Assembly: GCA_021234155.1 (NCBI GenBank)
Contig: JAJEKV010000063.1
Span: 902,947-966,946, forward strand
Direction: 5' to 3'
Origin: Isoetes taiwanensis
Taxonomy: Eukaryota > Streptophyta > Lycopodiopsida > Isoetales > Isoetaceae
Length of the DNA: 64,000 nucleotides
Of this stretch, positions 1 to 11,768 are shown in pieces. A program made the translations under genes and the position numbers. A model generated the notes under the pieces. The model was given only the letters and a program-made list of their open reading frames with translations. It did no database searches and was not told the origin of the DNA. How positions within the stretch are numbered: the first letter of the stretch is position 1; the number at the start of each line of letters is the position of its first letter.

Positions 1-1
1 T

Positions 2-943
2 GCTTCCAATATCTACCTCCAAACCGCCGGATTTGGACCTTCTTCAGATGGGGTTTTCAATCGCCCCTTTCATCCAAAAAATGGGGCCGAGTCTTTCTGC
101 GACCAAATCAAACAGCAAAAATTAGCCCAATTCATGCCCGGTTATGTGGATTCTTGGGAAGATGACGATTCTGAATTTTTATCTGCAGATGAAAATCAAC
201 ACATTAATCTGCAGGGCGGATCTGCTGCACAACAAGCTTCTTCTCAGCAGATGAAAATGCATGCAGAAATGTTGAGGCAAAAGCTTGAATCTATTTCTAA
301 GATGGCCGGAATGGGAAATGGGAAGCTGTTGAACAGCGCGGCACTTCCTTTTACATTGAATTCTTCAAATTTGGGGCCGAAACAGGGACTGGAGGATCGG
401 AATAAGGGATTCGAATTCAAAGTTCCTGCACCCAAGTGTATGAATAATTTTTCCAGATCCGAAAACAATGGAAATGTACATGCAAATGCAAACGGAAATG
501 GAAATGGAAATGCTTCCGCATGGAACAGAGTATCAGGTATGGGCGGAGATGAAAATTCCAAAAGGCCTACCAGAAGGTCTCTGTCTATGGAGTCGTTTGA
601 ATCCAGCTTTAATCCGGTGGTAGTACCGCCCAGTAATTGTGGCAATGCCGGATTGCCGCCCCGGATTAGCAAGACTCCTCCAAAAATTCCAAACAGGGAA
701 AAAGCTCTTCTGCCATCGCTGAGCTCGTGGGGAGAATTAGGGTTCATAAGCAGCCCCAGAGCTCTGGATTTTACCTGCGTCGATTCTGTCGTTGGAAATG
801 TGGTTCCAGAGGTTCAATCCGCCGCTGCAGCTCTTGAATCTATCAGCATGACGGAATCGCCCAAACCTGTGCTTTCTTCGATTGAGCAGGAGATGAAATG
901 CCAGAGAAGGTTGAGGGTTTTTCAGGAAATTACCCTAGCTTGA
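2..943 (+). CDS. 3' part of an unrecognised plant protein gene, cut by the window edge
   Basis: The frame is open from base 2 through a TGA at 941-943, so the true start lies upstream; the first ATG inside is at 134. The product is hydrophilic and probably disordered. It has an acidic stretch (SWEDDDSEF) near residue 50, a Gln/Met-rich segment, an Asn-Gly-Ala repeat encoded around 465-520, a basic Ser-rich patch (RRSLSMESFESSF) and a Pro/Lys patch with KTPPKIPN. I see no enzymatic motif, signal peptide or membrane segment. Codon use is balanced and the 310-codon open frame is much longer than anything else host-like here, so I take it as a real gene. I do not recognise the family. After the stop, a second open frame at about 983-1183 (containing PWQLFLSEFLDRLEAEIW) has no start codon and could be a spliced continuation or chance. 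Confidence 0.6.
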   Translation, partial: ASNIYLQTAGFGPSSDGVFNRPFHPKNGAESFCDQIKQQKLAQFMPGYVDSWEDDDSEFLSADENQHINLQGGSAAQQASSQQMKMHAEMLRQKLESISKMAGMGNGKLLNSAALPFTLNSSNLGPKQGLEDRNKGFEFKVPAPKCMNNFSRSENNGNVHANANGNGNGNASAWNRVSGMGGDENSKRPTRRSLSMESFESSFNPVVVPPSNCGNAGLPPRISKTPPKIPNREKALLPSLSSWGELGFISSPRALDFTCVDSVVGNVVPEVQSAAAALESISMTESPKPVLSSIEQEMKCQRRLRVFQEITLA

Positions 944-3340
944 TCTCAGATCAAGCAAAATCTTCGATCTGCAGCCATTTTCAGCAGATGAAGCAGTAAC
1001 AATTTTGATCAGATCGGTGGATCACCGTGGCAGCTTTTCTTGAGCGAATTTTTGGACAGATTGGAAGCAGAGATATGGAGCAGAAAACAGATGGAGTTTA
1101 CAGAGGAAGATTTTAACCTAACCCTAATTCTAAATTATCCCACAGGCCTGAGCCTAATGTTGGACAGTTCCAAGTTAGTTACCTGATATCAGCCCCGATA
1201 TATGTATTAGTGGGCTGGAGTCTTGTATATTAGTGTTGAAATTAGGCCTTAAAATGGGGCCTTGTTTCTTCACAAATTAACCTTGCAGATTTGCTTGCTA
1301 AAAAGCACACACATATCATCTTCATATTGCCTATTTCCTCAACCCATCCATTGCTCTGCTCTTGCTGCGACCCCCTCGGTCGCCCTCGCCCTTCATCATT
1401 TTTCCTTGCTTGCTTTGCTCATAGCATCAAGAGAATTGCTTCCTTGGCTCCCCTCCTTAGCCATCCATACCCTTGCATCTCTGTCACGCTCCTCTCTTGT
1501 ATCACTGCTTTTGAATCTGCTGCCCTTTTATTTCCACCTATATTCTATATGTTTCATGTTTACTATACTATTCAATTCTATATTCAATCACATTTTCTTC
1601 TTATCTCGTGTGTTGTATAAGAATTTATATCATGTTTATCAACTTGTTTGATGCAAATTGGTGCTTTAAAACAATCTTATTAGTGTAGCTAAATGTATGG
1701 CTCACGTTCATGCATGGAAAACATAACAAAGAAGTTGCAATCAATATAATAGTTAAAATGCCCATATATAGGTTTAATGATCCCACTTTTAGCAAGTTTA
1801 ATGATCCCATTTTTAGCAGGCTTGCCTAACCTGGGGTGCACGATATGTGCATCTCCATGTGGACACCCACGCCACCCAGCCTCACTATGGCGAATGCTGC
1901 CAAATGACCTTCTAGCAGAAGTTGGTCATATATCCTATCAGAAAGAGGGAATATTATTTTTATCATCTTCTAGGGATAGAAGCATCCTTTATATACTATG
2001 GAGGAAAAACCAGAGTTAGCACCAGAGGTCAATTGCTTGGGTCTATTAGCTGATTCAATGTTGCTAATAGCTTAAAGAATAGACATTGCTCGTCAAAACC
2101 ATCAACAAACTTAGCTATATCACTTATCCATATTCGTTGTTATCCAGTGTGTGTGCCATGCGGACTAAATCATGATACCTTCAACTAGGCTCTAAGGTGC
2201 CACAAAGTATTTATGTTCAGGAATTTTGTCGTTGTGAAAGATTATGCTCTTGTTACCATTTAAAATTTGGACGTGCTAGATGGATGGATGTGACTGAGGT
2301 AATACTGTCATGTAGTGAAGTTATGTCAGTAGCAGCACCTGTCAAACAATTCATGCTAACTCTTTACTATTGCCAACAGAATGTACATGCCACTACCATT
2401 CTTGTACTAACTTTAAATAAGCTTCTTCACCTATGCCTTTACCAATCGTAGTAATAATAGGGATGTTAATTGGCCACAAGGTTTTTATATGCTGAAAGAA
2501 ATGTTTTAGTTAGTACATGCCACCATGCAATAATGCTCAATGCTTGTACATTATTTTTGGTACTCTTCTTTGCTCTTATTGCAAATGATTTATTAGGGAA
2601 CAAGGGCATGTCGTTGGCATTAGAAGCATTAGCCTTTGGGCTGCTATTTATTGATAAGGTATCTCCTTTTGCATGGTTTGTAGTTGAAATTATCCAGTAA
2701 TTGATGGCCCAAAAAGGCAATGCCCTTCAATATGGCTACTTCCTTAATGTAGCCAGTCTAAGCCATATTACTTAGAAGAATATCTTCATGCATTTAAATT
2801 TGTGATCACGATTTTTTGGATAAAGATCCAACAAACTGCATATTGGCAGATGTTCTGTTATGGCAAGCATTCAATGACTTTTAGGTTGTAGATGACAATG
2901 GTTCTGTTATGAGGACTTTTTTTGCGGTAAGAGGCTGACATTGGTGCTGCTATGATGGTGGTATTATGATGGTCTATCAATGCTTATATCTTTGGCATTG
3001 GGCAACAAGGGGACGATTTTGCTCAGGGTGTTGAAGAAAGGCAATTCTTTCCACTGGCAACCCATCATAATCTTATTTGGGAAAAGGAAGAATATACATG
3101 TCTGCTTTCTCCTGCTAGCCCCCAAATCAGACAAGCTGAGTATGTTAAGTACATCTAGTAACACTCTCCACATGGAAATCCCAGGCAAAATGTTTGAATT
3201 ATATTCTGTCTTCGACATCTAGCCTAACAAATTCACTTGACATATAAAACTGGTTGAAGTTGTGCTCCTAACCGTGTCTCCAACCTTCTCTTTCATCCTT
3301 TTCCTTAACACTTCGAAAATGGGCTTCATGGATTGGGCCC
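944..3340. other. Intergenic, no supported gene
   Basis: Short reading frames in this stretch are Leu/Ser/Cys-rich and look like chance translations of T- and C-rich DNA. The only structure I can support is a 24 bp tandem duplication at 1772-1795 and 1796-1819 (both begin GTTTAATGATCCCA). Some of 944-1250 is probably the 3' UTR or last intron of the gene at the left edge. Confidence 0.4.
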
Positions 3341-4031
3341 TCATAGAATAGAATAGAGTAGATTTTTTATCGTCCACGGAGACCAATTGGCCCATGGGAA
3401 AAAAGAGCAGCAAGCGTATTACTTTCAGGATTAAAAAGCCCATGCCCTGAAGGGTTTTCGAGGGAAAAACCTTAGCAATAATAAGTATGTTGGTACATTG
3501 TACAATTGTATAGGACAATTCAATGCTGTCCCGGGGGACACAATTGAGTCCGTGTATCCATAACCTCCTGGAGATATGACCCCAACAAGCCCACAGACGC
3601 CGTATTCAATAACTCATGCAGCGGTTCGTCAGGCACAACTAACTGAACATACTGCGCTCGGATATAGGAAATGCTGGGTAGATCTGTAGGACATAACATT
3701 TATCTTCAATGGCGCCCCAGTGGCAACACTGACAAAGTCTATCCTCCTGTGCTTCCCGAGTCCAACGCCCCGTCTCAATGTGGAGACGATGTGCACCCGT
3801 GCGAATGGAAGCTAGAAGTCTGCGCTTCTTCATGGGCAAATGGGTGCACAAGTGCTGGTGTGGGCCTCTCGTAAGCATATGATTGAGTTGCTGCCGATAG
3901 TGTGTCATCTTAACGCGTGTCAGAGCATCTGCATCCCAGAGCTTGTGAAGAAAATAGTAGATGCATGTGCTCGTCATGAATTTTCTCTCTCCTTGAACTA
4001 GCTTCGTGGTTGCTTCTATTATGTAGTCCAT
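3341..4031 (-). pseudogene. 3' end of a non-LTR retrotransposon (LINE family B) ORF2
   Basis: The minus-strand frame at 3639-4031 encodes the C-terminus of a LINE ORF2 protein: a basic segment (KKRRLLASIRTGAHRL), then a Trp/Arg region and a Cys/His motif (RLCQCCHWG, followed by an acidic ED and a Tyr-Pro-Ala sequence). The same order of motifs occurs at the 3' end of the LINE at 48-53 kb (KKRRAIAAIRKGSHHL, RLCRLCH, EDEHHAL, ECPAYAHIR). The copy runs, with frameshifts, to a terminal sequence GTCTCCGTGGACGATAAAA at about 3366-3384 on the minus strand, followed by a short (ATTCT)n tail ending near 3341. That terminal sequence matches the LINE at 52.96 kb. It is a 5'-truncated, dead copy. Confidence 0.75.
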
Positions 4032-4104
4032 ATTGTCAAGTATTATAAATGCTAGATAGCTTTGTGGATGTTTCTATTATGTAGTTCTTATTGCCAAGTA
4101 TTAT
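3999..4104. repeat. 57 bp tandem duplication
   Basis: TAGCTTCGTGGTTGCTTC at 3999 and TAGCTTTGTGGATGTTTC at 4056 start two adjacent copies that both continue to CAAGTATTAT. The first overlaps the 5' truncated edge of the family-B LINE fragment, so the duplication happened in or after that insertion. Confidence 0.7.
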
Positions 4105-4309
4105 TGACGCAAGAATTGGGTCATGCTTCTATCATGTTTGTTTTGCAGTCGATACATGTGTTGCAATATGCAATATGCCCGTTTTTAGGACGTCCGTGTA
4201 GGATTGTTAAAAATGGTATGTCCTTGCATAGAAAGTGAAGACCAATTAAATGTCCCCATAATGGGTTCAACAAATAACCAAAGAATGTAGTGTAGTTTGA
4301 TGCAACTCT

Positions 4310-4545
4310 AAATTGCTTGCTGCAGATAGCTTCTCAAACAAATTGCAAAACATGAATACTATCAATCTTAACCCTATATAACTACCTTAAGAGAAGTTCT
4401 ATATTCACCGTAACTAGAGTCAAGGTGGCATTCAATCAAAACTGCTCGAAATTGCTTGTAGGGAATGACTTCTCAATCAAGTTGTAAGACATGAATAAAA
4501 TGATCCTTGGAATGTCTTCTCAATCGAGTTATAAGACATGGATGA
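4310..4545. repeat. Degenerate short repeats
   Basis: Three related segments begin at about 4313, 4451 and 4505. Each contains a CTTCTCAA(A/T)C core, then an A/G-rich stretch and a variant of AAGACATGAAT. They are diverged and unevenly spaced. No reading frame runs through them. Confidence 0.45.
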
Positions 4546-7240
4546 TATCAAGCTTTCAATGCCAAATCGCTGGACTACCACAATCATCGTATCCGTCGAT
4601 CCTATGGACTAGATTGTATGTTGGGCCCCTAGGCACCTCTCATTTCGCTTACGATCATTTATGATTGGGGGCCCCTATGATTTTGAAATATGAAATACGA
4701 GTTCGCCTAAGGTTTTGATGGAACATGAAACCTCTATATGGCTTCACCTAAGTGTGAAGTATGAGGGTCTCAAACTTCTACAAAAAAAACTCTATGTCCT
4801 AATAAGACTACTTTGACCAATAGAACCAGTCAGCTAATATAATTATTTTTTATCATAAAATCTACGTTTGTTTTTTTTCTAGAACAACCCATTCAGTTAT
4901 TTTAGGAATATGGTCTATGGGTTTAGGAATTATCATTTTTATATCCATATCAAATCCCCCTAGAACCCCCCCCATTATTGCTCTACATATTAGTAGTGTC
5001 CATAGTGAGATTTCAGTCAGTATTACTATTTACCTTATATAACTACCATAGTCTGTAGGGAAGTTGTTTATCCACCTTAAAAACAAAAGACTCCCTTATA
5101 GTTTTGATAACAAAGGTCGGATATATATTTTTTTTTCCAACTTATTTAAATCCAAACTATTAGGATCCCTTAGGGCTTCCAACCCTGGAGCTTCGCCAAA
5201 TTATTCAATCTTATTCTTTCTTTTTCTAAAGGAGTCAAGATGTTGTTTAATCAAAATAGTACAAGGCTTTTGCATGCAGCTAGAATATGCAAAAAATGAC
5301 CATAGATCCTATAGGAGGATAATTGTAATATTAAAAGATGCTTAATTGTCCAAAATTTACTAACATTAGAAGGTATTAGTATGAATAACCTATTTGCACT
5401 TCAAGCATAGGTTATGCAATGTCAAGAATACATAATTCTTTACAATTTTCCTTCACATCCAATATATTTGAAATGTCTTATGAAGGCCAACATTCTTGTT
5501 AGGATTCTATAAATCTAGTTTTATATCCTTTCTTATCATGTATCAAGCTTCCAGTCCAACCCTTTCTTCAAGCCTGCGTTACTACTAGTTGAAACCCTTG
5601 TAGTTGTGTCAAGGCAAAAGGCTTTCACGACATGTGATACTTGCATATTTGAAAAAAAATTGCTCATAACCACCAATTTATGATGAATGCAGGATATAAT
5701 TAGCTATGTAATAGAAAAATTCTACAGGGAGGAATTTCTATCACGAAAACTCCAAATGTGGCAGTTACTTAACGTAATCAACTTTTGGAGGTTTTTTTCT
5801 GGCATGAGAGAGATTTTTTAGTGCTTTTTTTTATGGGGCTTGCCCCGTAGATAGCTTTTATAGCAGTGCCATGCCTGTAGCTCTTTTTTAGTCCTGTTTT
5901 AGTTTGATTTGGAGTTGTTTTCGAAGTGTTTCCAAGAATTTTGTTGGCGCCATGTTCTGTATGTGGTTTTTTGTGGAGAAAGCTTCTTGCTTGTTTCTTT
6001 CATTGAGAAGAACTACTGTGGGTTGTTTCTTGGATGTGTGTGGTTCAAGATCTTAAAGACCTGGAAGTTTCTTCAATAAAGCTTCTCGGCGCCTCTTCTG
6101 ACTGTGTTTTCCTTCGGGAAATCTTGTCTTGGCTTTGTTCTTCCTATGTTTTTCTTGGCTGTGGTTCAAGATCTTGAAGATCTGCATTTCTTTCAGAAAG
6201 CTTCAGGATATTTTGCCGGCAATTTGTTTTGAGTTTGTTTTATGGTTGTGATTCAAGTTTTAATATGTTAACGTTAGTTTCTACATTTTTTCTTCATCTT
6301 TTTATGCTTTTGTGTGTTTTTAGCTCATTTTGATTCGTTTTTATTAGTTCTTACAAGTTCAGATGCAATGGCGACCAGTTCAAAATACTTGAAAGCACGT
6401 ACTTGATTAGAACACGCAAGGTAGAGATATGGTAGCGACATCAAATGACAAGCATTATCTAACTTTCACCTCATATTGCATCCTATAGTATTCCCTGGAC
6501 ACTGAAAATAGAGACTCAAAGGCATCTGCACTAATGCAATTCCCAGTTTTTTCCAACCGTTATTCTTTCATGTAATGACCAAATATGCAGGCTGTGCCAT
6601 TGCCACAATCAATATAATTGGACTGCACCAGTTATAAAAACTATGAAACTGCAAAACTTACCTTTTATATGTCCCAACAGAGCATATTGCGTGAAGGATT
6701 TTGCTGTTAAATAATGGAAAGGGAACAAACATTATTGAATCATAGATGTGATGAAATTCTTCCATTATTAGAATTGAAAATGATGTACCCAAGCTTTTGA
6801 TGATCCTTCTCAAATCGAATCAGGCATCGTTATTAGTTCCGGCATCCTGAAATGCTAAGAGCGGGGCATGGAAAATGCAGCTCAAAGAATAACCCATATA
6901 TAACTGTAATATTCAAAGCAAAAAAGGCATAATAATAGAACATAATAACTTCCAAGAACATAGAACTCCTTGCTCTAATTTTGTGGCCAGAACTTCAAAG
7001 GCAAAATTGTTTCTTTCTGACTATAAATTGGCGCAAAGCTTCATGCTCCTTGAAAACAAAACCAAGGACCATTGATAATGGCGAATCTATAGCGGTCGAT
7101 CGTGGAAGTTATCAGGCTAAAGTCTCCTTTTGTATTTCGTCAAGTACGCGAACCCTAGGATCACGCTGGAGTTCTCTCTAAAATGTTGGCTAATTATTTT
7201 TTTCCTCGTGTTTTTGAACCTACTTAGCATTCGTGGAACT
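4546..7240. other. No supported gene; one spaced direct repeat
   Basis: The stretch is AT-rich with T-runs and only short chance frames. A direct repeat with 120 bp spacing is present: TGTGGTTCAAGATCTTAAAG at 6039 and CTGTGGTTCAAGATCTTGAA at 6159, each followed by a copy of an AAAGCTTC motif. The T-rich character at 5800-6350 resembles 3' untranslated DNA of a retroelement, but I could not find a coding partner. Confidence 0.3.
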
Positions 7241-7249
7241 TTTTTCCAA

Positions 7250-8352
7250 ACTTAAGATATTAGCCTTTTGGCGAATATTCGCTCTTAGAGACAACATTAC
7301 TAAATGGCATGAGGTTCTTGATCCAAACGAAGAAAAAAATGGCAAATCTGCATCAAGGTAATGTGCTTGTTCATCTTGTTTCTTAAATGTTTTCTCTTGT
7401 TTTTTTTTCCTCTTATTTTCTATTGCAGTTTGAATTGCCTTTGCAAGGCTATTGGCAGAATCATAAGGTAAAAGCAAGAGGCAAATATTGCTGCTACCGA
7501 ACAAAGGGATGCTCCTCCTTTTTACATCTTGCATGATCTGGTATTTTTTAGGGTTAGACTTGCCTTTATAGGCACTATTGATAGGTCTAGATTGGATGGA
7601 GTGGTCAATAAAGTAAAGGGCATTCAGGTTTTTATCATTTAAGTCTAAATAGGATCTGCTTAGTGACTATGACTATGAAATTTTCCATAGTAGGGCTGCC
7701 AAAAGATATTAGACTTTTATATGTGTTCAAGGTTTGCAATCAGAGGTGTACAAAAAATTTATGGCAGACATTGATTTATCTATTGAGAGAGATGGATTAT
7801 CGCAGGATTTATTATACAATGAGAGGACTAGCAAGAATTGGGGCACAATGTATATTAGATTTTATCGCACTTATTTCAGACCTCTTATATGGAATTATGG
7901 AGAGGATTTTTTGGTCACATATAAGCAATGTTCGACATTCATCTGAGAAAGAATCTGAACTATCTCAACCCCTGTTTCTTTAGCCAATTGATAGGCCGGA
8001 GATGTAAGTATTTTTGTGACTTTGTTTTCTTTTGCTCTCTATTTCTAATTGTCTTCTTTTTTAGGCATGGGATGGGAAGACCCTGTCGGTCAAAATGCAA
8101 TTACTTCTTGGATGAAGGTCATGGGGAAGAGCTTAGATCAAGAAATGGGCAACAAAAGTGGCAGTTGGCTGCTGTCACTCGTATGTCATTGGCTGGCGTA
8201 CCTCCACATGTTGGGAAGCTTGTTATTGGGCATAGAAGTACAATGCCTATTAGAAGTAAGTTTATTGTTATTTAAGTTCATACTTTTGTTTAGGTATATT
8301 CAATCCTTTATATATTCATGTAGGTATGATAGATCTCAAGAGATGGAAGTGA
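7250..8352 (+). CDS. Possible multi-exon gene remnant, unrecognised
   Basis: Several short open segments are separated by good splice signals. An exon ends at 7357 before GTAATG and a pyrimidine-rich tract ending TTGCAG at 7428. A tiny exon 7984-8003 (after CTGTTTCTTTAG) precedes GTAAGT and a 61 bp intron. An exon 8065-8255 (after TTCTTTTTTAG) precedes GTAAGT and a 68 bp intron ending GTAG at 8323. The last three join in one frame to a stop near 8352. An open segment at 7734-7946 contains KFMADIDLSIERDG and IRFYRTYFRPLIWNY. I recognise no domain. The introns are very short for a plant with DNA of this kind. It may be a gene fragment or chance; the repeated well-formed splice sites favour a fragment. 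Confidence 0.3.
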
Positions 8353-8673
8353 GTGGGGCTATGAATATGAATGCTCATCCGTACAGTGACAATGGCACTT
8401 TGAGGATGTATGACGATGTACTTAAGGAATAACTAAAGAAGCAGGAGTAGAAATTTCTAAGTTAGAAGCATCAAGAATCTTTATTGGTGGCGCAGCGCCT
8501 AAAATCTTGGAATGTTTGTCGTTTACCTCCATTTTCAGTTCAAAACTTTTTCTTGGCAATTTTGGGAGAGAAACATCTCGAATCCATCTAATTGACACCC
8601 GAATTCTTTTGGATCGAGTGCTAGCCTTGTAGGGGCTAGCAATTCATTGTAACTAGCATGCAAAGATCTACAT

Positions 8674-8994
8674 ATGGATATCAAAATCTTTGCAATATTG
8701 AAGCAGGAAGATAGATTAATTGCTGGTTTTCTAATCGGCTCTTCAACTGATGTGTGGAATTCACTAATTCTCAGAGGTCTCTTCCCTTATCAGAATTTTC
8801 AAATTGAATGTTCCTTTGTTCCCGGGTGTGAAGAATTCGAGATACAAATTGTTGATTCTTGGCTTGAAGAATACCTTGGAACCAGAAACATTGAAGCTAC
8901 AGCATCTATTCGAGCTTTTTGTGAGCATTTGGATACAAAGATCACTGTCAAGTTGTATTCTGAACCTGAATTGGGGGATTTCTCTTCAAATTAA
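8674..8994 (+). CDS. Hypothetical 106-residue reading frame
   Basis: An ATG-to-stop frame with protein-like composition: mixed hydrophobic and acidic residues, with segments such as FLIGSSTDVWNSLILRG and DSWLEEYLGTRNIEA. There is no recognisable domain, signal peptide or membrane segment. It lies just upstream of the LINE that starts near 9050 and could be the last exon of the gene remnant at 7250-8352, or part of an older element. There is no direct evidence that it is expressed. Confidence 0.3.
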   Translation: MDIKIFAILKQEDRLIAGFLIGSSTDVWNSLILRGLFPYQNFQIECSFVPGCEEFEIQIVDSWLEEYLGTRNIEATASIRAFCEHLDTKITVKLYSEPELGDFSSN

Positions 8995-9177
8995 GGTTCA
9001 TTCATGCTTCTTAATTTGATAATCATGGCATTGAGGATGATATTCAATTCTGTCTCTTATAGATAGGATCTTTTTCTCTTTCTTTGAATCCAATTTCCCT
9101 TTTTGCCATCATTTCCCCTTTTTTGCCTATCTCTGCGTTCAAATTACCCTTTGTTGTTTTCATCTGAGCTTTTACAA

Positions 9178-11726
9178 ATGGACAAAAAAAGTAGTTTTAA
9201 CCCTAAATTTCTTCCTCTGCTTCACTCCTTCTCTGCTTTGGCACCTTCGGATCGATCTGCACTCCTCCACAAGTTAGGCTCTTTTCATAAAAATCCTAAA
9301 GATTTTATTCTCTTTGGCAATTTTGCTAACACTGCAGATCAAAGCCAGGAAATGGATCCCAAAACATTTAAAACTCCAGTGTGGGATAATTTCTCAAAGG
9401 ATCCTGACATGTGGGGTCGTGTTCCTTTGATTGATCCAGTTTCCCAAATCCCTGTTCCTTATGGGGTTCCCAAGCCAAATGCTGAGATCCAACCAGATGA
9501 TACTTATGATGCTGCTTTGACTGAACTTCGGCCAATAGAAGAAGAAGAAGAAGAAGAAGAGATTTTAACGTCACGCCAAACAAAAATTATATCATGGTAT
9601 TTCTCTTGATCTCCCATCTGTTCATTCAAAAATTTCTTCTCTTCAGAATACTGTTGTTCCTATAAAGGTCACCAAGTCTAGGTTACAATTAGACAAATTA
9701 CGGGCCTTTTGTCTTAATCTTCAAAAAGGGGTCCTCATTAATGCCATGTGCTGGCTTAATTTCCCTTACATAATGATTGAATGTGGCAGTCAAAGAACAG
9801 TAAACTATTTTCTCAAACTTGGCACCCTTACCTTTGAGTCCTATCATATGACTTTCCTAAAATGGGACCCTAAATTGAGCTCAGAAAGCATGCACAATTT
9901 CTGTGTGGCTTCCACTACATTGCAGGGATTAAACCCAATTTACTGGAATGAGGAATGTTTCAATCTTCTGTTCAACTCTATTGGCACATATATCTGCACT
10001 GATTATTCCCCTTCCAGATCCCCAAGAGCTTTTGTTCAACTTGACTTATCCAAAGATATTCCTACCTCCATTCCCTTTTCTGATGCCTTTGGCCAAAGTT
10101 CTTATCTATATTTGAGATGGTCTGGTTTACCTCCTCAATGCCAAAATTGTCTGAAGAGGCATTTCTGGTACAATGAATGTTCAGTGAACTCAAGTTCGAG
10201 TTTGGATAGTAACATGGTAACTCAATTGGATAACACCACCAAATCTGCAGAAACAAATAGATTTAAAGGTGTGCATATATCTGAGAAGTCAGGAATTTCA
10301 GTTATGACTGACATACAAGTCGACAGGGGTCAAGATCACAATTGGTACAGAGTCAATGGCAGCAAGAAAAGAATCAGGAATAATCAACTTAAAAAATTGT
10401 CTTCTGACCTCAAATGAGGATGACCATGGGAAATTACCCTATATTCAAAAGGCAAACCTTGACGAGGATAACTGCTTGGGAATTAAAGTTTTGCAAAACT
10501 ATGAAAGGAGTAGAGACAAAGGGAAAGCTCCTGTTCAACATGTTGACTCATCAACAGATAATCTCCACAATGTTCTGAACAATGTGATGGCTGAGGCTAG
10601 GCAAAACACTCTCAACTTGTCTGGACACCCAGCTCAAGCCAAAGGTAAGAGTGTTCCATTACTTAATAAAGGCCATGCAAGTCAGAAACCAGCCATTCTC
10701 AAAGGCTTGAAGATATGTGATCAAATATTGGCAGACAACTACACCATTAATGCTCAAGAAGTTTCTAAAAAGATATGTTCCACGAATTCAATACCTATGC
10801 ACAATGGTACCAGTCAACTCACCACAAAGCCTGCAGCTTGCAAATCTCAGGATACTTCATCAACAGACAAATCTAAAATTACAGTTCAACTGGCTCCACC
10901 AAATCAAGACACTGCTACAAAAGAATCAGATCAAATAGCACCAGTGAATGGACTTTCAAACTTCCAAGTTCAATCTGAAGCTGAGACTAATTTGGTGGAC
11001 AAGATTGATTGTTTTAATCAATTCCAGGTACTTGCTAGTTTGAATGTTGAACAAAATGTATTGTTATTGAGCAACATAGCAGATAAAATTAGTCATGAAA
11101 ATCCTTCATTTCCCATTATAAACACTTCTGACTGTCATCTGCCATTTGCTGGCTCTTTAATTGACCTTGATAAAATGCCTTCTTCCATACCAAACACCCC
11201 CTCTCTCATTTCTAAAGGGCAACCCTAGAAGATGGTTTGCTACTTGTCTCCAACAGTCAAGATATGCAAACTGCCAATGTCAGTTCTCCTACTCCCACAG
11301 CTGAAGATGATATGGTTCAAGAGACACCAGACCAAGTTAGAGATACAGTTTCGGATGAGGGCTCTGATGGCACTTGGCACTGCCTGGATACAGCAAACTT
11401 GGACAATTCTAATGCAGAGAACAATGAAGATGCTTCAAAAAGGCAAGTACCTTTCTATTATAATTCAAGTGAAATTGATGAGCTAGAGGATTCTTTGAAT
11501 ATGTTTGAATTTGTCCCTGGGGGATGTTCTGACAATGATAGTGAGAGACAAGGAAAATTGGGGAAAGGAAAACTACTTAAACATTTCCCATGGCACTAAT
11601 AAGCCAAATTCTGGTTCCAAATCTAAAAGAAAAAAGAAGACCTCATCCAAGCCAGATATTAAACCTAGTATTCACAAAACTCCTGCTGGAAATACAAGAA
11701 GCAAGAAGAATAGGAGAAATAGATAA
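9178..11726 (+). pseudogene. LINE family A ORF1 (gag-like, DUF4283-type with zinc knuckle), frameshifted
   Basis: The chosen start is ATG 9178 (MDKKSSFNPKF). The frame reaches an acidic Glu run at about 9538-9560 and shifts there, where GAA repeats probably caused slippage. It resumes around 9600-10417 with segments matching the nucleic-acid-binding region of plant L1 ORF1 proteins, including WLNFPYIMIECG, LGTLTFESYHMTFLKW and LNPIYWN. A zinc-knuckle-like CQNCLKRHFWYNEC follows at about 10138; its spacing (C-x2-C-x3-H-x5-C) departs from the usual C-x2-C-x4-H-x4-C. A long polar Asn/Ser/Thr-rich tail continues through two more frame changes (10356-11228, 11237-11599) and ends in a basic segment (KSKRKKKTSSK) at 11726. 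The intact protein would coat the element's RNA in a ribonucleoprotein. At least three frameshifts prevent its production. Confidence 0.75.
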
Positions 11727-11768
11727 TTTCCTCTATTTTCTAATCACTCTGACTCATTCTTCATCTTT

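Noticed and set aside
244-747. 167-residue minus-strand frame
   Set aside because: Shadow of the plus-strand gene at 2-943.
1262-1651. 129-residue plus-strand frame
   Set aside because: Leu/Ser/Cys-rich translation of T/C-rich DNA, overlapped by a similar frame; no domain.
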